NCBI GenBank assembly: GCA_945901085.1
Contig: CAMDJV010000008.1
Location: 47,564 to 111,563, forward strand
Direction of reading: 5' to 3'
DNA length: 64,000 nt
Origin: Rhodovarius crocodyli
GTDB taxonomy: Bacteria > Pseudomonadota > Alphaproteobacteria > Acetobacterales > Acetobacteraceae
Part shown: positions 24,206-32,758 of the stretch, piece by piece
How the letters are laid out: each line of letters opens with the position of its first letter
How positions within the stretch are numbered: the first letter of the stretch is position 1
Notes under the pieces: generated by a model
What the model saw: the letters and a program-made list of their open reading frames with translations, nothing else
Databases searched by the model: none
Told to the model about the DNA's origin: nothing
Position numbers and translations under genes: made by a program

Positions 24206-25182
24206 GCAATCCCTTCAAGGTGCTGCTCTGCCGCAAGCTGCACCCCGCCGGTATGGCGCTGCTTGATGCCCGGCCCGATGTCAGTTGCACCATCATGCAT
24301 GACCCGCCGGTGGCGGAATTCCATGCCGCCCTCGCCCAGGCCGATGCCACGCTGTGCTGGCTGGAGCGGGTGGACCAGGCGGCGCTGGATGCCGCGCCCA
24401 AACTGCGCTGCGTCTCGCGCTATGGCGTGGGGTTTGACACGGTGGATGTGGCCGCCTGCACCGCGCGCGATGTGGCGGTGATGGTGGCCAATGGCAGCAA
24501 TGATCTCTCGGTGGCCGAGCATGCGCTGATGCTGATGCTGGCAGTGGCGCGCCGCGCCGCGCAGCATGACCGGCACATCAAATCCGGCGGCTGGTGGCCG
24601 CCAGCGGGGCCTGAGATGGTGGATCTGGCGGGGAAATCCCTGCTGGTGGTGGGCTATGGCAGGATTGGCACCCGGGTGGCGCGTTATGGGCAGGCCTTGG
24701 GGATGAAGGTCTCGGTGCTGGATCCATTCTGGCGGCCCTCGCGCCTGGCGGCCGAGGGGGTGACCCCGGCGCGTGACCTGCATGCGGCGCTGGCTGAGGC
24801 CGATGTGGTCAGCCTGCATTGCCCGCTGCGGCCCGATACCCGCCACCTGATGAATGCGGCGGCCTTTGCCGCGCTCAAGCCCGGCGCGATTGTGGTGAAC
24901 ACCGCGCGCGGGCCGGTGGTGGATGAGGTGGCGCTGCTCGCAGCGCTCAATGCCGGGCGGCTGCATGGCTTTGGCGCCGATGTGCTGGAGGTGGAGCCAC
25001 CCGCTGGCCCGCACCCCCTCTTTGCCCACCCCAATGTGCTGCTCAGCCCACATAATGCCGCCAGCACCGAAGAAGGGCTGGCGCGCATGGCCAGGATTGC
25101 GGCGCAGAATATTCTGGATTGCCTGGATGGCCGGCCGGATACGGCGATGATGGTCAATCCGGAATTGGCGGCGGGGGGCTGA
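24202..25182 (+). CDS. D-2-hydroxyacid dehydrogenase, PGDH-like
   Basis: A 326-residue NAD-dependent dehydrogenase. VVGYGRIGTRVARYGQALG is the dinucleotide loop, NTARGPVVDE carries the catalytic Arg, DVLEVEPP the Glu region and LSPHNAAST the catalytic His. It resembles phosphoglycerate, hydroxypyruvate or glyoxylate reductase enzymes; substrate is not settled. The GTG start at 24202 overlaps the stop of the Bug protein gene (GTGA), implying coupled synthesis. Confidence 0.86.
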   Translation: MSNPFKVLLCRKLHPAGMALLDARPDVSCTIMHDPPVAEFHAALAQADATLCWLERVDQAALDAAPKLRCVSRYGVGFDTVDVAACTARDVAVMVANGSNDLSVAEHALMLMLAVARRAAQHDRHIKSGGWWPPAGPEMVDLAGKSLLVVGYGRIGTRVARYGQALGMKVSVLDPFWRPSRLAAEGVTPARDLHAALAEADVVSLHCPLRPDTRHLMNAAAFAALKPGAIVVNTARGPVVDEVALLAALNAGRLHGFGADVLEVEPPAGPHPLFAHPNVLLSPHNAASTEEGLARMARIAAQNILDCLDGRPDTAMMVNPELAAGG

Positions 25183-25254
25183 GGGCGGCGACCGCTGCTC
25201 CGATGGTGAGAAACCCTTTGGAGGCTGCGCAAAACGAATGGCGAGGGGGAAGAA

Positions 25255-25285
25255 GATCGAGGGGCTTTGCCCCTCGAGCACCCCA
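25255..25285 (+). repeat. solo left module of the composite element
   Basis: GATCGAGGGGCTTTGCCCCT and the following CGAGCACCCCA match the opening module of the composite family (184, 17932). The inner hairpin, AT-rich core and right module are absent. It lies where the hydroxyacid dehydrogenase and polyprenyl synthase genes converge and could act as a terminator hairpin. Confidence 0.7.
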
Positions 25286-25306
25286 TCAAACCCTGGGATC
25301 AAACAT

Positions 25307-26317
25307 CTACCGCGCGCGCTCGATGCAGTAATCGACCACTGCCGCCATGGCTCGCTTCTCGGCCGAATCGGCGAAGGGTTCCAGTGCCGCGAGGGCGGCC
25401 GCGCCATAATCGCGGGCGCGGGAAAAGGTCTCGGCCAGGGCACCGTGGCAGGTGATCAGGCGCTGCGCCTCGGCGAAATCATCTGCGGTCTGCTCGCCCT
25501 CTTCGAGGGTGCGGCGCCAGAAGGCCAGTTCTGCCTCATCGGCGCGGGCGATGGCCACCAGCACGGGGAGCGAGATTTTGCCCTCGCGGAAATCATCGCC
25601 CACGGTTTTGCCCAGCACCGCCTGATCGGCCGAATAATCCAGCGCGTCATCAACCAGTTGGAAGGCAACGCCGAGGTTGCGGCCAAAGGCGTCCAGCGCC
25701 TCCTCCTCTGCGGCGGGGCGGTTGGCCACCACGGCGCCGAGCCGCGCGGCGGCGGCGAAGAGGGCGGCGGTCTTGCCGTGAATCACCTCAAGATACTGCG
25801 CCTCGGTGGTGGCGATGTCGTTTTGCGTCATCAATTGCAGCACCTCGCCCTCGGCGATGGTGGCGGTGGCGCCGGAGAGGATGGCCATGACCGGCAGCGA
25901 GCCATCGGCGATCATCAATTGGAAGGCGCGGGCGAAGAGGAAATCGCCCACCAGCACCGAGGCCTGGTTGCCGAACAGCGCATTGGCCGAGGCCTGGCCA
26001 CGGCGCAGCGCGCTTTCATCCACCACATCATCATGCAGCAAGGTGGCGGTGTGGATGAATTCCACGCAGGCGGCGAGCACCACATGGCGCCCGCCGGCCG
26101 GGTCGTAGCCGCAAAGCCGGGCGGCGGCCATGGCGAGCAATGGCCGCAGGCGCTTGCCGCCGGCAGCGATAAGATGGGCGGCCAATTGCGGGATGAGCGC
26201 CACCGGGCTGTCCATCCGGGCCATGATGACGCGGTTGCAGGCCTCGATATCGTCGCGCAGCAGCGTCATCAACGCCGTCAGCGCATCCTCGTTTTTGGGC
26301 ATGGTGTCCATGCTCAC
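25307..26317 (-). CDS. ispB: polyprenyl diphosphate synthase
   Basis: A 336-residue trans-isoprenyl diphosphate synthase, probably making the ubiquinone side chain. GGKRLRPLLAMAA is the allylic substrate site, LLHDDVVDE the first aspartate-rich motif (Asp96 onward), and FQLVDDALDY the second. GKTVGDDFREGKISLPVL is typical of octa/decaprenyl enzymes. A GTG at 26317 overlaps the rhodanese stop, with an ATG six bases later as alternative start. Chain length cannot be read from sequence alone. Confidence 0.9.
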   Translation of the reverse strand: MSMDTMPKNEDALTALMTLLRDDIEACNRVIMARMDSPVALIPQLAAHLIAAGGKRLRPLLAMAAARLCGYDPAGGRHVVLAACVEFIHTATLLHDDVVDESALRRGQASANALFGNQASVLVGDFLFARAFQLMIADGSLPVMAILSGATATIAEGEVLQLMTQNDIATTEAQYLEVIHGKTAALFAAAARLGAVVANRPAAEEEALDAFGRNLGVAFQLVDDALDYSADQAVLGKTVGDDFREGKISLPVLVAIARADEAELAFWRRTLEEGEQTADDFAEAQRLITCHGALAETFSRARDYGAAALAALEPFADSAEKRAMAAVVDYCIERAR

Positions 26318-26730
26318 CGCTGCACCCAGGGCAGGCCCGCAGCTTTCCAGCCGGCCGCCTGGCCGCGATGGCCATCACGGTCCACCGGGCCTTCGAAGCC
26401 ATCGGCCACGTTGAACACCGCCGCATAGCCGGCGGCCTGGGCGGCCTGGGCGGCGGCGAGGCTGCGCGCGCCGGAGCGGCAGATGAAATAGACCCGGTGC
26501 TCGGGCAGCAGGCCCCCCTTGCGCAGCGCCTCGGTGAAGTGGCTGTTCACCGCCATGGAGGGATAGACCTGCCAGGGGATGAGGACGACGCGCTTGCCGG
26601 CCTCGACCAGATCGGGGATGCCGACGAAGTTCCATTCGGCATCGGTGCGCACATCCACCAGCATCGCCGCGGGGTCGTTTTGCATCGCGGCCCAGGTTTC
26701 GGCAGGCGCGATATCGGGTATGGCGGCCAT
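26314..26730 (-). CDS. rhodanese-like domain protein
   Basis: A 138-residue single-domain sulfurtransferase. MLVDVRTDAEWNFVGIPD is the CH2A region and VYFICRSGARSLAAA carries the active-site Cys in a CRSGARS loop. Start at 26730 has GAGGAG just upstream. The gene overlaps the polyprenyl synthase start by four bases. It may supply sulfane sulfur or act in redox; partner unknown. Confidence 0.87.
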   Translation of the reverse strand: MAAIPDIAPAETWAAMQNDPAAMLVDVRTDAEWNFVGIPDLVEAGKRVVLIPWQVYPSMAVNSHFTEALRKGGLLPEHRVYFICRSGARSLAAAQAAQAAGYAAVFNVADGFEGPVDRDGHRGQAAGWKAAGLPWVQR

Positions 26731-26811
26731 GTCCCGCTCCTCATACGCTGTTTCTGCCCATGGTATGGGACGGACAGGCGCTTGCCGCAACGGGGCCTGG
26801 GGGGAATGGCG

Positions 26812-27678
26812 ATGCGCGGGCGAGGTTTTGAACTGCTGCTGCTGGGGCTGCTGGCGCTGCTCTGGGGCTCCTCCTTCGCCCTGATCCGGGTGGGGATCGA
26901 GACGATTCCGCCGGTGACGATCATTGGCCTGCGCTGCTGCCTGGCGGCGCTGGCGCTGGGGGTGGTGGTCTATGCCCGTGGCGTGGCCATCCCCCGGGAT
27001 CTGGCGAGTTGGAAGGCCTTCGCGCTGCAGGCGATGCTGGCCACCGTGACGCCCTTTGTGCTGATCGCCTGGGGCAGCCAGGAGGTGCCTTCGGGGCTGG
27101 CGATTATTCTGGCCTCGACCTCGCCGATCTTTGCGTTCTTTTTGGGGTTTGCGGTGGGGCGGGCGGAGCGGCCGAGCTGGCTGAAGGGGCTGGGCACCGC
27201 CCTGGGGATAGTCGGGGTGGCGCTCATTGCCGGCCATCAGGGGATGCAGGGCGGCTCATGGCCGCATATGTTGGCGCTGCTGGCCTCAGGGCTGTTATTT
27301 GCCCTATCGGGTTATACCGGGCGGGCCTTCGGTAAAATGGACCCGATGCTGCCCGCGCTGGGCTCGCAATTGAGCGGGCTGGTGCTGCTGCTGCCCGCGG
27401 CGTTGCTGTGGGAGCGGCCCTGGGCGTTGCAGCCCAGCCAGGCCTCGCTGATCGCGCTGGTGGTGCTGGCGCTGTTCTGCACGGCGCTGGCCTCGGTGAT
27501 CTGGTTTCGGCTGTTGCGCACGTTGGGGGTGGTGGCCACCACCGCCCAGGCCTATTTGCGCCTGCCGCTGGGGGCGGGGATTGGCGTGGTGTTTCTGGGC
27601 GAGAGCTTCCCGCCCGTGGCGGTGGGCGGCCTGGTGCTGGTGATGGCGGGTGTGGCGATGATGACCTGGCGGCGCTGA
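26812..27678 (+). CDS. EamA/DMT family transporter
   Basis: A 288-residue membrane protein with about ten helices and two EamA repeats. LLALLWGSSFALIRVGIETI is the family's first helix and FLGESFPPVAVGGLVLVMAG the last pair. A G-rich ribosome site precedes the ATG at 26812; another ATG at 26806 is in frame. It is divergent from the rhodanese gene. It is the third EamA protein in the window and its substrate is unknown. Confidence 0.84.
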   Translation: MRGRGFELLLLGLLALLWGSSFALIRVGIETIPPVTIIGLRCCLAALALGVVVYARGVAIPRDLASWKAFALQAMLATVTPFVLIAWGSQEVPSGLAIILASTSPIFAFFLGFAVGRAERPSWLKGLGTALGIVGVALIAGHQGMQGGSWPHMLALLASGLLFALSGYTGRAFGKMDPMLPALGSQLSGLVLLLPAALLWERPWALQPSQASLIALVVLALFCTALASVIWFRLLRTLGVVATTAQAYLRLPLGAGIGVVFLGESFPPVAVGGLVLVMAGVAMMTWRR

Positions 27679-27684
27679 GGGGCC

Positions 27685-27880
27685 TCAGGCCGCCGCTTCG
27701 GGTTCGATCAGGGCGCGCGCGGCGGTGATGCCGATGCGGTGGCATGGTGCCTGGCGCAGCCATTGGAGCAGCCTGTGAGGCGCAGCGAGATGCGCTCACC
27801 CGCAGGCCATGGCGGGCGAGGGCGGCGGCGATATGGCCGCGCAGCCCTTGGCTTGCGGCCTTTATGGCCTCGGCAACGCT
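27685..27880 (-). pseudogene. remnant of assimilatory sulfite reductase hemoprotein
   Basis: Minus-strand fragments resemble the C-terminal third of a sulfite/nitrite reductase. One frame reads ISLRLTGCSNGCAR (27750-27791), the conserved siroheme/4Fe-4S loop with two of the four cysteines. A second frame just upstream reads HIAAALARHGLR, the helix that normally precedes that loop. A third frame reads CHRIGITAARALIEPEAAA to a stop at 27685, like the usual C-terminus. A frameshift and an internal deletion are needed to join them, and the N-terminal two thirds are missing. The rest of the gap to 27993 is an AT-rich tail (27955-27993) without genes. Confidence 0.55.
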
Positions 27881-27993
27881 GGGCTTGGCCGTGTTGGGTG
27901 GGAGGGGAGGGGAGAGGATGAAGCCATGGCCGGGCGCCTCTGCACTGAGAGGGGCGTTTTGTACATTTTAGTTTGTTATTTATATATTTTCAC

Positions 27994-29577
27994 TCAATTA
28001 AAAGGCTCGCCCAGCGGCAGGGCGCTGAGATAGCCCTGCTTCTCCGTGCTGAAGCCGAAGGAGGAGATCATGTCCGAGCGCGCCAAGGTGCCGCGGTTGA
28101 GATGGCCCACCCAGTAATCAAAGCCCTCCTGATCCGGCTCGCGCCCCAGAGCGTTCTCATAGAGCGAGCGGACGAAATCCTGCTGGTTGAGATTGGCGAA
28201 GCGGCCGATATACTCGGTCGATCGACCAAACAGCTTTGATAAATCATAAGCTGAGATCAGCCCGGCATTGAGCACGCCCATCCAGTATTCAAAACCATCA
28301 TGCTCCGGCAGACGGTCGAGCGCGACATCATAGATGGAGGCGACGATATTGGCATTTGGCCGATCCATCCATAGGCCGTAGGGGTTGGCGGTGGCGATAT
28401 TGGCCCGCGTTACCTCCATATTGGCAAAATTGAGCGCAACCTCGGCGCGAGACATGCCAATATCCAGAGCGTGCTTCCAGCCCTGCACATCGGGCTCCGC
28501 GGGGGTGGAGCCATCGACGTTGCGATAGAGTTGGCGGATGAATTGCTCATTGCTGGGATGGCCGAAATTCATGTGATATTCAAAGCAGTTGAGCAGGATG
28601 GCGGCCAATTGATCCTTGCCGTATTCCTTGGCGTCGAGCGCATGGCTGATCTGCCAGAGCGAGCCCGCATCGATGTTGCGGCCCAAAATCGTCTGATAAA
28701 GCGAATTGGCCAGCGCGGCGCTGCCATCGACGCGCATATCGATGGCGCCATTGAGGAATTCCAGCCGGTCGAGCTTGGGCAGCCAAACATGGCTGCCATC
28801 CTTCATCACCACATCGGTCAATTCGCCGCCGTAATGCTCCAGCCGCTCCACCTCCCAGGCGCCACGCTCGGCCCAGACCACGCCTGCGGATTTGTAGGAA
28901 AAGCCGGCTTTGATCTCCCAAGGGTCGAGCACATCGAGCACCGCCGTCTCAGGGCCTGGGGATTCCACCCGGATATTGAGGGTGAAGGCGGCGGATTGAT
29001 GGCCATCGGACACTTCGACATTGATCGCGCGATAGGGGCCATCGCTGATCGCCACCGACATGCCATCACGCAGCTTGAGGCTATTATCCACCACCTCATA
29101 CATCCAGGCATCCGCCTCGCCGATGGTGAAGGTGAAGGGGCCGGCGCTGTCAGGGTCGGTCACGGCAAGGCGGCCGATGGTGGCGCCTATCGCCCCGGGC
29201 ACCACCGCGCCGCCGCTGGCAAAGGCGAGTGCGGTGGGCGGTGTGTCATCCAGATTGGTGACGCCGAAGGTCCAGCAGGAATCGCTGTAACCCATCGTGC
29301 CATCCTTGAAGAAGACCCGCAGCACGATGGTCAAAGCCGGGGTCTTGGCGTCACGGGTGAAGCTTTCATAATCCACCGTGGCGATATTGGAGAGCAGCAC
29401 CGTGCCGGTCAGCGGGTCGAAGCTGCTGCCGATATACAGATCGGCATCGCCGACGACATCGATCAGCGCGATCTGCGAAGGATCGCCCTGCCATTGCACC
29501 GCGCCAGCCCAACGCCCAGCCGCGGTATTTTCCGCCATCACCTCGGGCAGATTGCCCTGAAACCGCACCGATCGCAT
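27994..29577 (-). CDS. DUF4214 protein with cadherin-like region
   Basis: A 527-residue protein, probably extracellular. The N-terminal half (about 1-210) has beta-rich, cadherin-like features such as LAVTDPDSAGPFTFTI and INVEVSDGHQSAAFTLNI. The C-terminal half contains at least three DUF4214-type repeats, recognised by LYRNVDGSTPAEPDVQGWKH, YDVALDRLPEHDGFEYWMG and YENALGREPDQEGFDYWVG. There is no N-terminal signal peptide, which fits a type I secretion substrate, but no transporter gene is adjacent. The start at 29577 has GAGGG upstream. A surface or S-layer/adhesin role is inferred from domain type only. Confidence 0.77.
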   Translation of the reverse strand: MRSVRFQGNLPEVMAENTAAGRWAGAVQWQGDPSQIALIDVVGDADLYIGSSFDPLTGTVLLSNIATVDYESFTRDAKTPALTIVLRVFFKDGTMGYSDSCWTFGVTNLDDTPPTALAFASGGAVVPGAIGATIGRLAVTDPDSAGPFTFTIGEADAWMYEVVDNSLKLRDGMSVAISDGPYRAINVEVSDGHQSAAFTLNIRVESPGPETAVLDVLDPWEIKAGFSYKSAGVVWAERGAWEVERLEHYGGELTDVVMKDGSHVWLPKLDRLEFLNGAIDMRVDGSAALANSLYQTILGRNIDAGSLWQISHALDAKEYGKDQLAAILLNCFEYHMNFGHPSNEQFIRQLYRNVDGSTPAEPDVQGWKHALDIGMSRAEVALNFANMEVTRANIATANPYGLWMDRPNANIVASIYDVALDRLPEHDGFEYWMGVLNAGLISAYDLSKLFGRSTEYIGRFANLNQQDFVRSLYENALGREPDQEGFDYWVGHLNRGTLARSDMISSFGFSTEKQGYLSALPLGEPFN

Positions 29578-29732
29578 ATTTCGTCCCTCTCCAAGCCAGG
29601 CCGCCTTCATGGCAGAGGGATGGTTGCCGGGCGGTTAAGCGGCGCGACGCCATGGCCGCCGTTTTATGGCATGGGGAATTGCGATGCGCTTTCGATTGGT
29701 TCAAAATCGCTTCTATGCAGGAAAATGATTCA

Positions 29733-30986
29733 ATGTCGCTTCCCTCCTGGCTGGGCTCTGCCCAGGGCACCGGCCGGCGTGGCCTTGCCGCCGCGGCGGC
29801 GCTGGCCATCACCGGCTGCGCCAGCCCCGCGCGCCTGCCCGCCGTGCCGCGTGGCGCATCCGGCCAGGCCTCGGTGCTGGGCCTGCCCAATGAGCGCTTC
29901 CGGATGGAAAACGGTATCGGCCCCTTTGATGGCGAGGTGGTGCGCGCCATGCTGCGGCGCGCCGATTTCCTCGGCGTCAGCGATCTGGAGAAGATGCCCG
30001 GCATCAATCTGCTGGCGATTTCGGGTGGCGGTGAGGATGGCGCCTTTGGCGCAGGCCTGCTCTGTGGCTGGACGGCGCGCGGCGACAGGCCGGAATTCAA
30101 TCTGGTGACCGGTGTCTCCACCGGCGCGCTCACCGCGCCATTCGCCTTTGTTGGCCCCAGCCAAGACCCCGCGCTGCGCAGCGTCTATACCGAGGTGACG
30201 CTAGCCGATATCGCCGAGAGCCGCTTCCTGATCGCGGCCGTCTTCGATGATGCGCTGGCTGATACCTTGCCGCTGCTGCGCACCGTCTCGCGCCATCTCG
30301 ACCAGACGATGATGGCGGCCATCGCCAAGGGCTATCGCGAGGGGAGGCTGCTGCTGGTGGGCACAACCGACCTGGATGCCCAGATGCCGGTGATCTGGAA
30401 TCTCGGCGCCATCGCCGCCTCGGGCCATCCGGGGGCGTTGGAACTCACCCGGCGCATCCTTGTCGCCTCCGCCGCCATTCCCGGCGCCTTTCCGCCGGTG
30501 ATGTTCGACGTGACCGTCAATGGCGCGCTGCGCCAGGAGATGCATATCGATGGCGGCGCGATCAACCAGGCCTTCCTCTACCCCCCAGCGCTGAGCGCGC
30601 CGCGGCGGGCGCAAATCGCCCGAGGGCGCCCGGTGGTTCCGGGGCGGGTGTTTCTCATTCGCAACGCCCGCCTCGACCCGGATTGGGCGGCGGTTCAGCG
30701 GCGCACGCTGAGCATTACCGGCCGCGCCATCGCCACCATGATCGCCGCCAGCGGCTATAATGACGTGATGCGCATCTGGAACCAGGCACAGACGGACCGG
30801 CTGGACTATCATCTGGCCTATATCGGCCGCGACTTCACCGTGCCCTACGATTCGCCCTTTGACCCGGCCTATATGCGGCCGCTGTTTGATTACGCCTATC
30901 AGCGGGCGCAGCGCGGTTTCGACTGGGCGCATCAGCCGCCGATGATTGATGGCAGGCCGGCCCAGGTGGCCAAGGAAGGCGGCTGA
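29733..30986 (+). CDS. patatin-like phospholipase lipoprotein
   Basis: A 417-residue lipid acyl hydrolase. The N-terminus is a lipoprotein signal with lipobox LAITGC. The catalytic elements are intact: oxyanion loop SGGGEDGAFGAGLL, nucleophile loop GVSTG, and catalytic Asp in HIDGGAIN. AGGA precedes the ATG at 29733; ATGs at 29715 and 29652 are also in frame. Lipidation predicts an outer- or inner-membrane anchored periplasmic enzyme. It is unrelated in position to the cytoplasmic-type patatin at 2450. Confidence 0.85.
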   Translation: MSLPSWLGSAQGTGRRGLAAAAALAITGCASPARLPAVPRGASGQASVLGLPNERFRMENGIGPFDGEVVRAMLRRADFLGVSDLEKMPGINLLAISGGGEDGAFGAGLLCGWTARGDRPEFNLVTGVSTGALTAPFAFVGPSQDPALRSVYTEVTLADIAESRFLIAAVFDDALADTLPLLRTVSRHLDQTMMAAIAKGYREGRLLLVGTTDLDAQMPVIWNLGAIAASGHPGALELTRRILVASAAIPGAFPPVMFDVTVNGALRQEMHIDGGAINQAFLYPPALSAPRRAQIARGRPVVPGRVFLIRNARLDPDWAAVQRRTLSITGRAIATMIAASGYNDVMRIWNQAQTDRLDYHLAYIGRDFTVPYDSPFDPAYMRPLFDYAYQRAQRGFDWAHQPPMIDGRPAQVAKEGG

Positions 30987-31113
30987 AGCGCCACGCCGCC
31001 GCCGGGGCTGGCTTGCCCTGAGGCGGCGCGGCGTGTAGGCAATCCGCTCGGCCGAGGGACAAGCCCCGGCTGCTGATCTCGAACCACCAGAAGACACGAC
31101 AGGTACACCGCCC

Positions 31114-31683
31114 ATGGCGAAGATGCAGGCCAACCAGATGCGCGCCGGCATGGTCATCGAATTCGAAGGCCAGCGCTGGACCATCCTCCGGCAGAACATC
31201 ATGATCCCGGGCAAGGGCAATGCGATCATTCAGGTCGATATGCGCAATATCAAGACGGGGTCGAAGAAGGACCAGCGTTGGCGCACGGCCGATACCGTCG
31301 AGCGGTTGCAGACCGAGGACAAGGAATTCACCTTCTCCTATGCCGAGGGCGAGAACCTGGTCCTGATGGACCCAGAGACCTATGAGCAGACCACGGTCTC
31401 CAAGGAAATCCTGGGTGACCGCCTGCCCTTCCTGGTCGAGAATATGACGGTCAATGTCCGCCTGATCGAGGGTGACCCGGTTTCGATGGACCTGCCCGAG
31501 ACGGTGACGCTCGAGATCGTGGAAGCGGATCCGGTGGTGAAGGGGCAGACCGCCTCCTCCTCCTACAAGCCGGCACTGCTCTCCAATGGGGTGAAGACCA
31601 TGGTGCCGCCTTTCATCACCGCCGGTGAGAAGATTGTGGTGCGCACCGAGGACGCCTCCTATCTGGAGCGTGCCAAGGGGTGA
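31114..31683 (+). CDS. efp: elongation factor P
   Basis: A 189-residue translation factor that relieves ribosome stalling at polyproline stretches. The loop MIPGKGNA places Lys34 at the tip, the residue that receives beta-lysine or another modification in many bacteria. The C-terminal OB-fold, ending VPPFITAGEKIVVRTED, is complete. No epmA or epmB is present in the window. Its TGA overlaps the GTG of the inositol monophosphatase gene. Confidence 0.96.
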   Translation: MAKMQANQMRAGMVIEFEGQRWTILRQNIMIPGKGNAIIQVDMRNIKTGSKKDQRWRTADTVERLQTEDKEFTFSYAEGENLVLMDPETYEQTTVSKEILGDRLPFLVENMTVNVRLIEGDPVSMDLPETVTLEIVEADPVVKGQTASSSYKPALLSNGVKTMVPPFITAGEKIVVRTEDASYLERAKG

Positions 31684-32744
31684 GCTCAGAACCCCCCGGC
31701 GACAAACCGGCCAGGCTCAGCCTGACCAATCCGCCCGCGCCCCAGCCTGAAGAGGCGCGCCCCGCCCGCAAGCCGCGCCCGCCGCGCGGTGTGCCGGTGG
31801 AGGCGCCGACGCGCGCACCCACCCGCGGCGTGGGTGGTGCGGCACGGCTCTCGCCGCAGCTCAATGTCGTGGTCAGCGCCGTGCGCAAGGCGGGGCGGCG
31901 GCTGCTGCGCGATTTTGGCGAGGTGGAGCAGTTGCAGGTCTCGGTGAAGGGGCCGGGGGATTTCGTCTCCCAGGCTGATCTGCGCGCCGAGCAGACGCTG
32001 AAGGAAGAGCTTTCCCACGCCCGCCCCTCTTTCGCCTTCCTCATGGAGGAGAGCGGCGTCTCGGGCGAGGCTGATTGGGAATGGCGCTGGGTGGTGGACC
32101 CGCTCGATGGCACCACCAACTTCCTGCACGGCATCCCGCATTGGGCGATTTCGGTGGGGATCGAGAAGCGGATTTCCGACACTGAGAGCGAAATCGTGGC
32201 CGGGGTTGTCTATAACCCTGCCTCGGACGAGCTGTTCTGGGCGGAGAAGGGCGCTGGGGCCTTCCTCAATGACAAGCGCCTGCGGGTGTCCGCCCGGCGG
32301 GAGATGCATTCGGCGGTGTTTGCCACCGGCATTCCCTTTGGCGCCATTCCGCGCAAGCCGGAATTCGTCGGCATCCTCTCGCGCATCATGCCCCAGGTGG
32401 CGGGGGTGCGGCGCTTTGGCGCCGCAGCGCTGGACCTCGCCTGGGTCGCGGCCGGGCGGTATGAGGGTTTTTGGGAACTCGGGCTGAACAAATGGGATAT
32501 CGCCGCTGGCATCGTGCTGGTGCGCGAGGCGGGCGGCTTTGTGACCGACCCGGCGGGCGGCGATGCCTATGCCGAGGGCATGGTGGTGGCCGGCAATACC
32601 CATTTGCATGACAAGCTGCGCGCGGTGGTGGCCGATGGCATTGCCGCCGCCGATGCCGGCCGGGCGCAGATTGCCCGCAGCCATGGCCGCCCGGCCGTGG
32701 CGGCAGAACCGCCGGCGGGCGATACCCCTCCCTGGCAGGATTGA
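31680..32744 (+). CDS. suhB: inositol monophosphatase family protein
   Basis: A 354-residue member of the metal-dependent phosphatase family that hydrolyses inositol-1-phosphate and related substrates. VVDPLDGTTNFLHGIPHW is the metal-binding signature, FLMEES the earlier Glu motif and ELGLNKWDIAAGIVLVREAG the C-terminal signature. Compared with the usual 260-270 residues it carries about 60 extra N-terminal residues rich in Pro, Arg and Ala, so a start downstream of the GTG at 31680 is possible. GTGA overlap with efp is a common alphaproteobacterial arrangement. Confidence 0.87.
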   Translation: MSSEPPGDKPARLSLTNPPAPQPEEARPARKPRPPRGVPVEAPTRAPTRGVGGAARLSPQLNVVVSAVRKAGRRLLRDFGEVEQLQVSVKGPGDFVSQADLRAEQTLKEELSHARPSFAFLMEESGVSGEADWEWRWVVDPLDGTTNFLHGIPHWAISVGIEKRISDTESEIVAGVVYNPASDELFWAEKGAGAFLNDKRLRVSARREMHSAVFATGIPFGAIPRKPEFVGILSRIMPQVAGVRRFGAAALDLAWVAAGRYEGFWELGLNKWDIAAGIVLVREAGGFVTDPAGGDAYAEGMVVAGNTHLHDKLRAVVADGIAAADAGRAQIARSHGRPAVAAEPPAGDTPPWQD

Positions 32745-32758
32745 GCGGGGAGAGGGTC

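Noticed and set aside
27690..27720. Possible tRNA T-arm (GGGTTCGATC)
   Set aside because: No acceptor stem, anticodon arm or matching partner sequence surrounds it; the stretch belongs to the sulfite reductase remnant.
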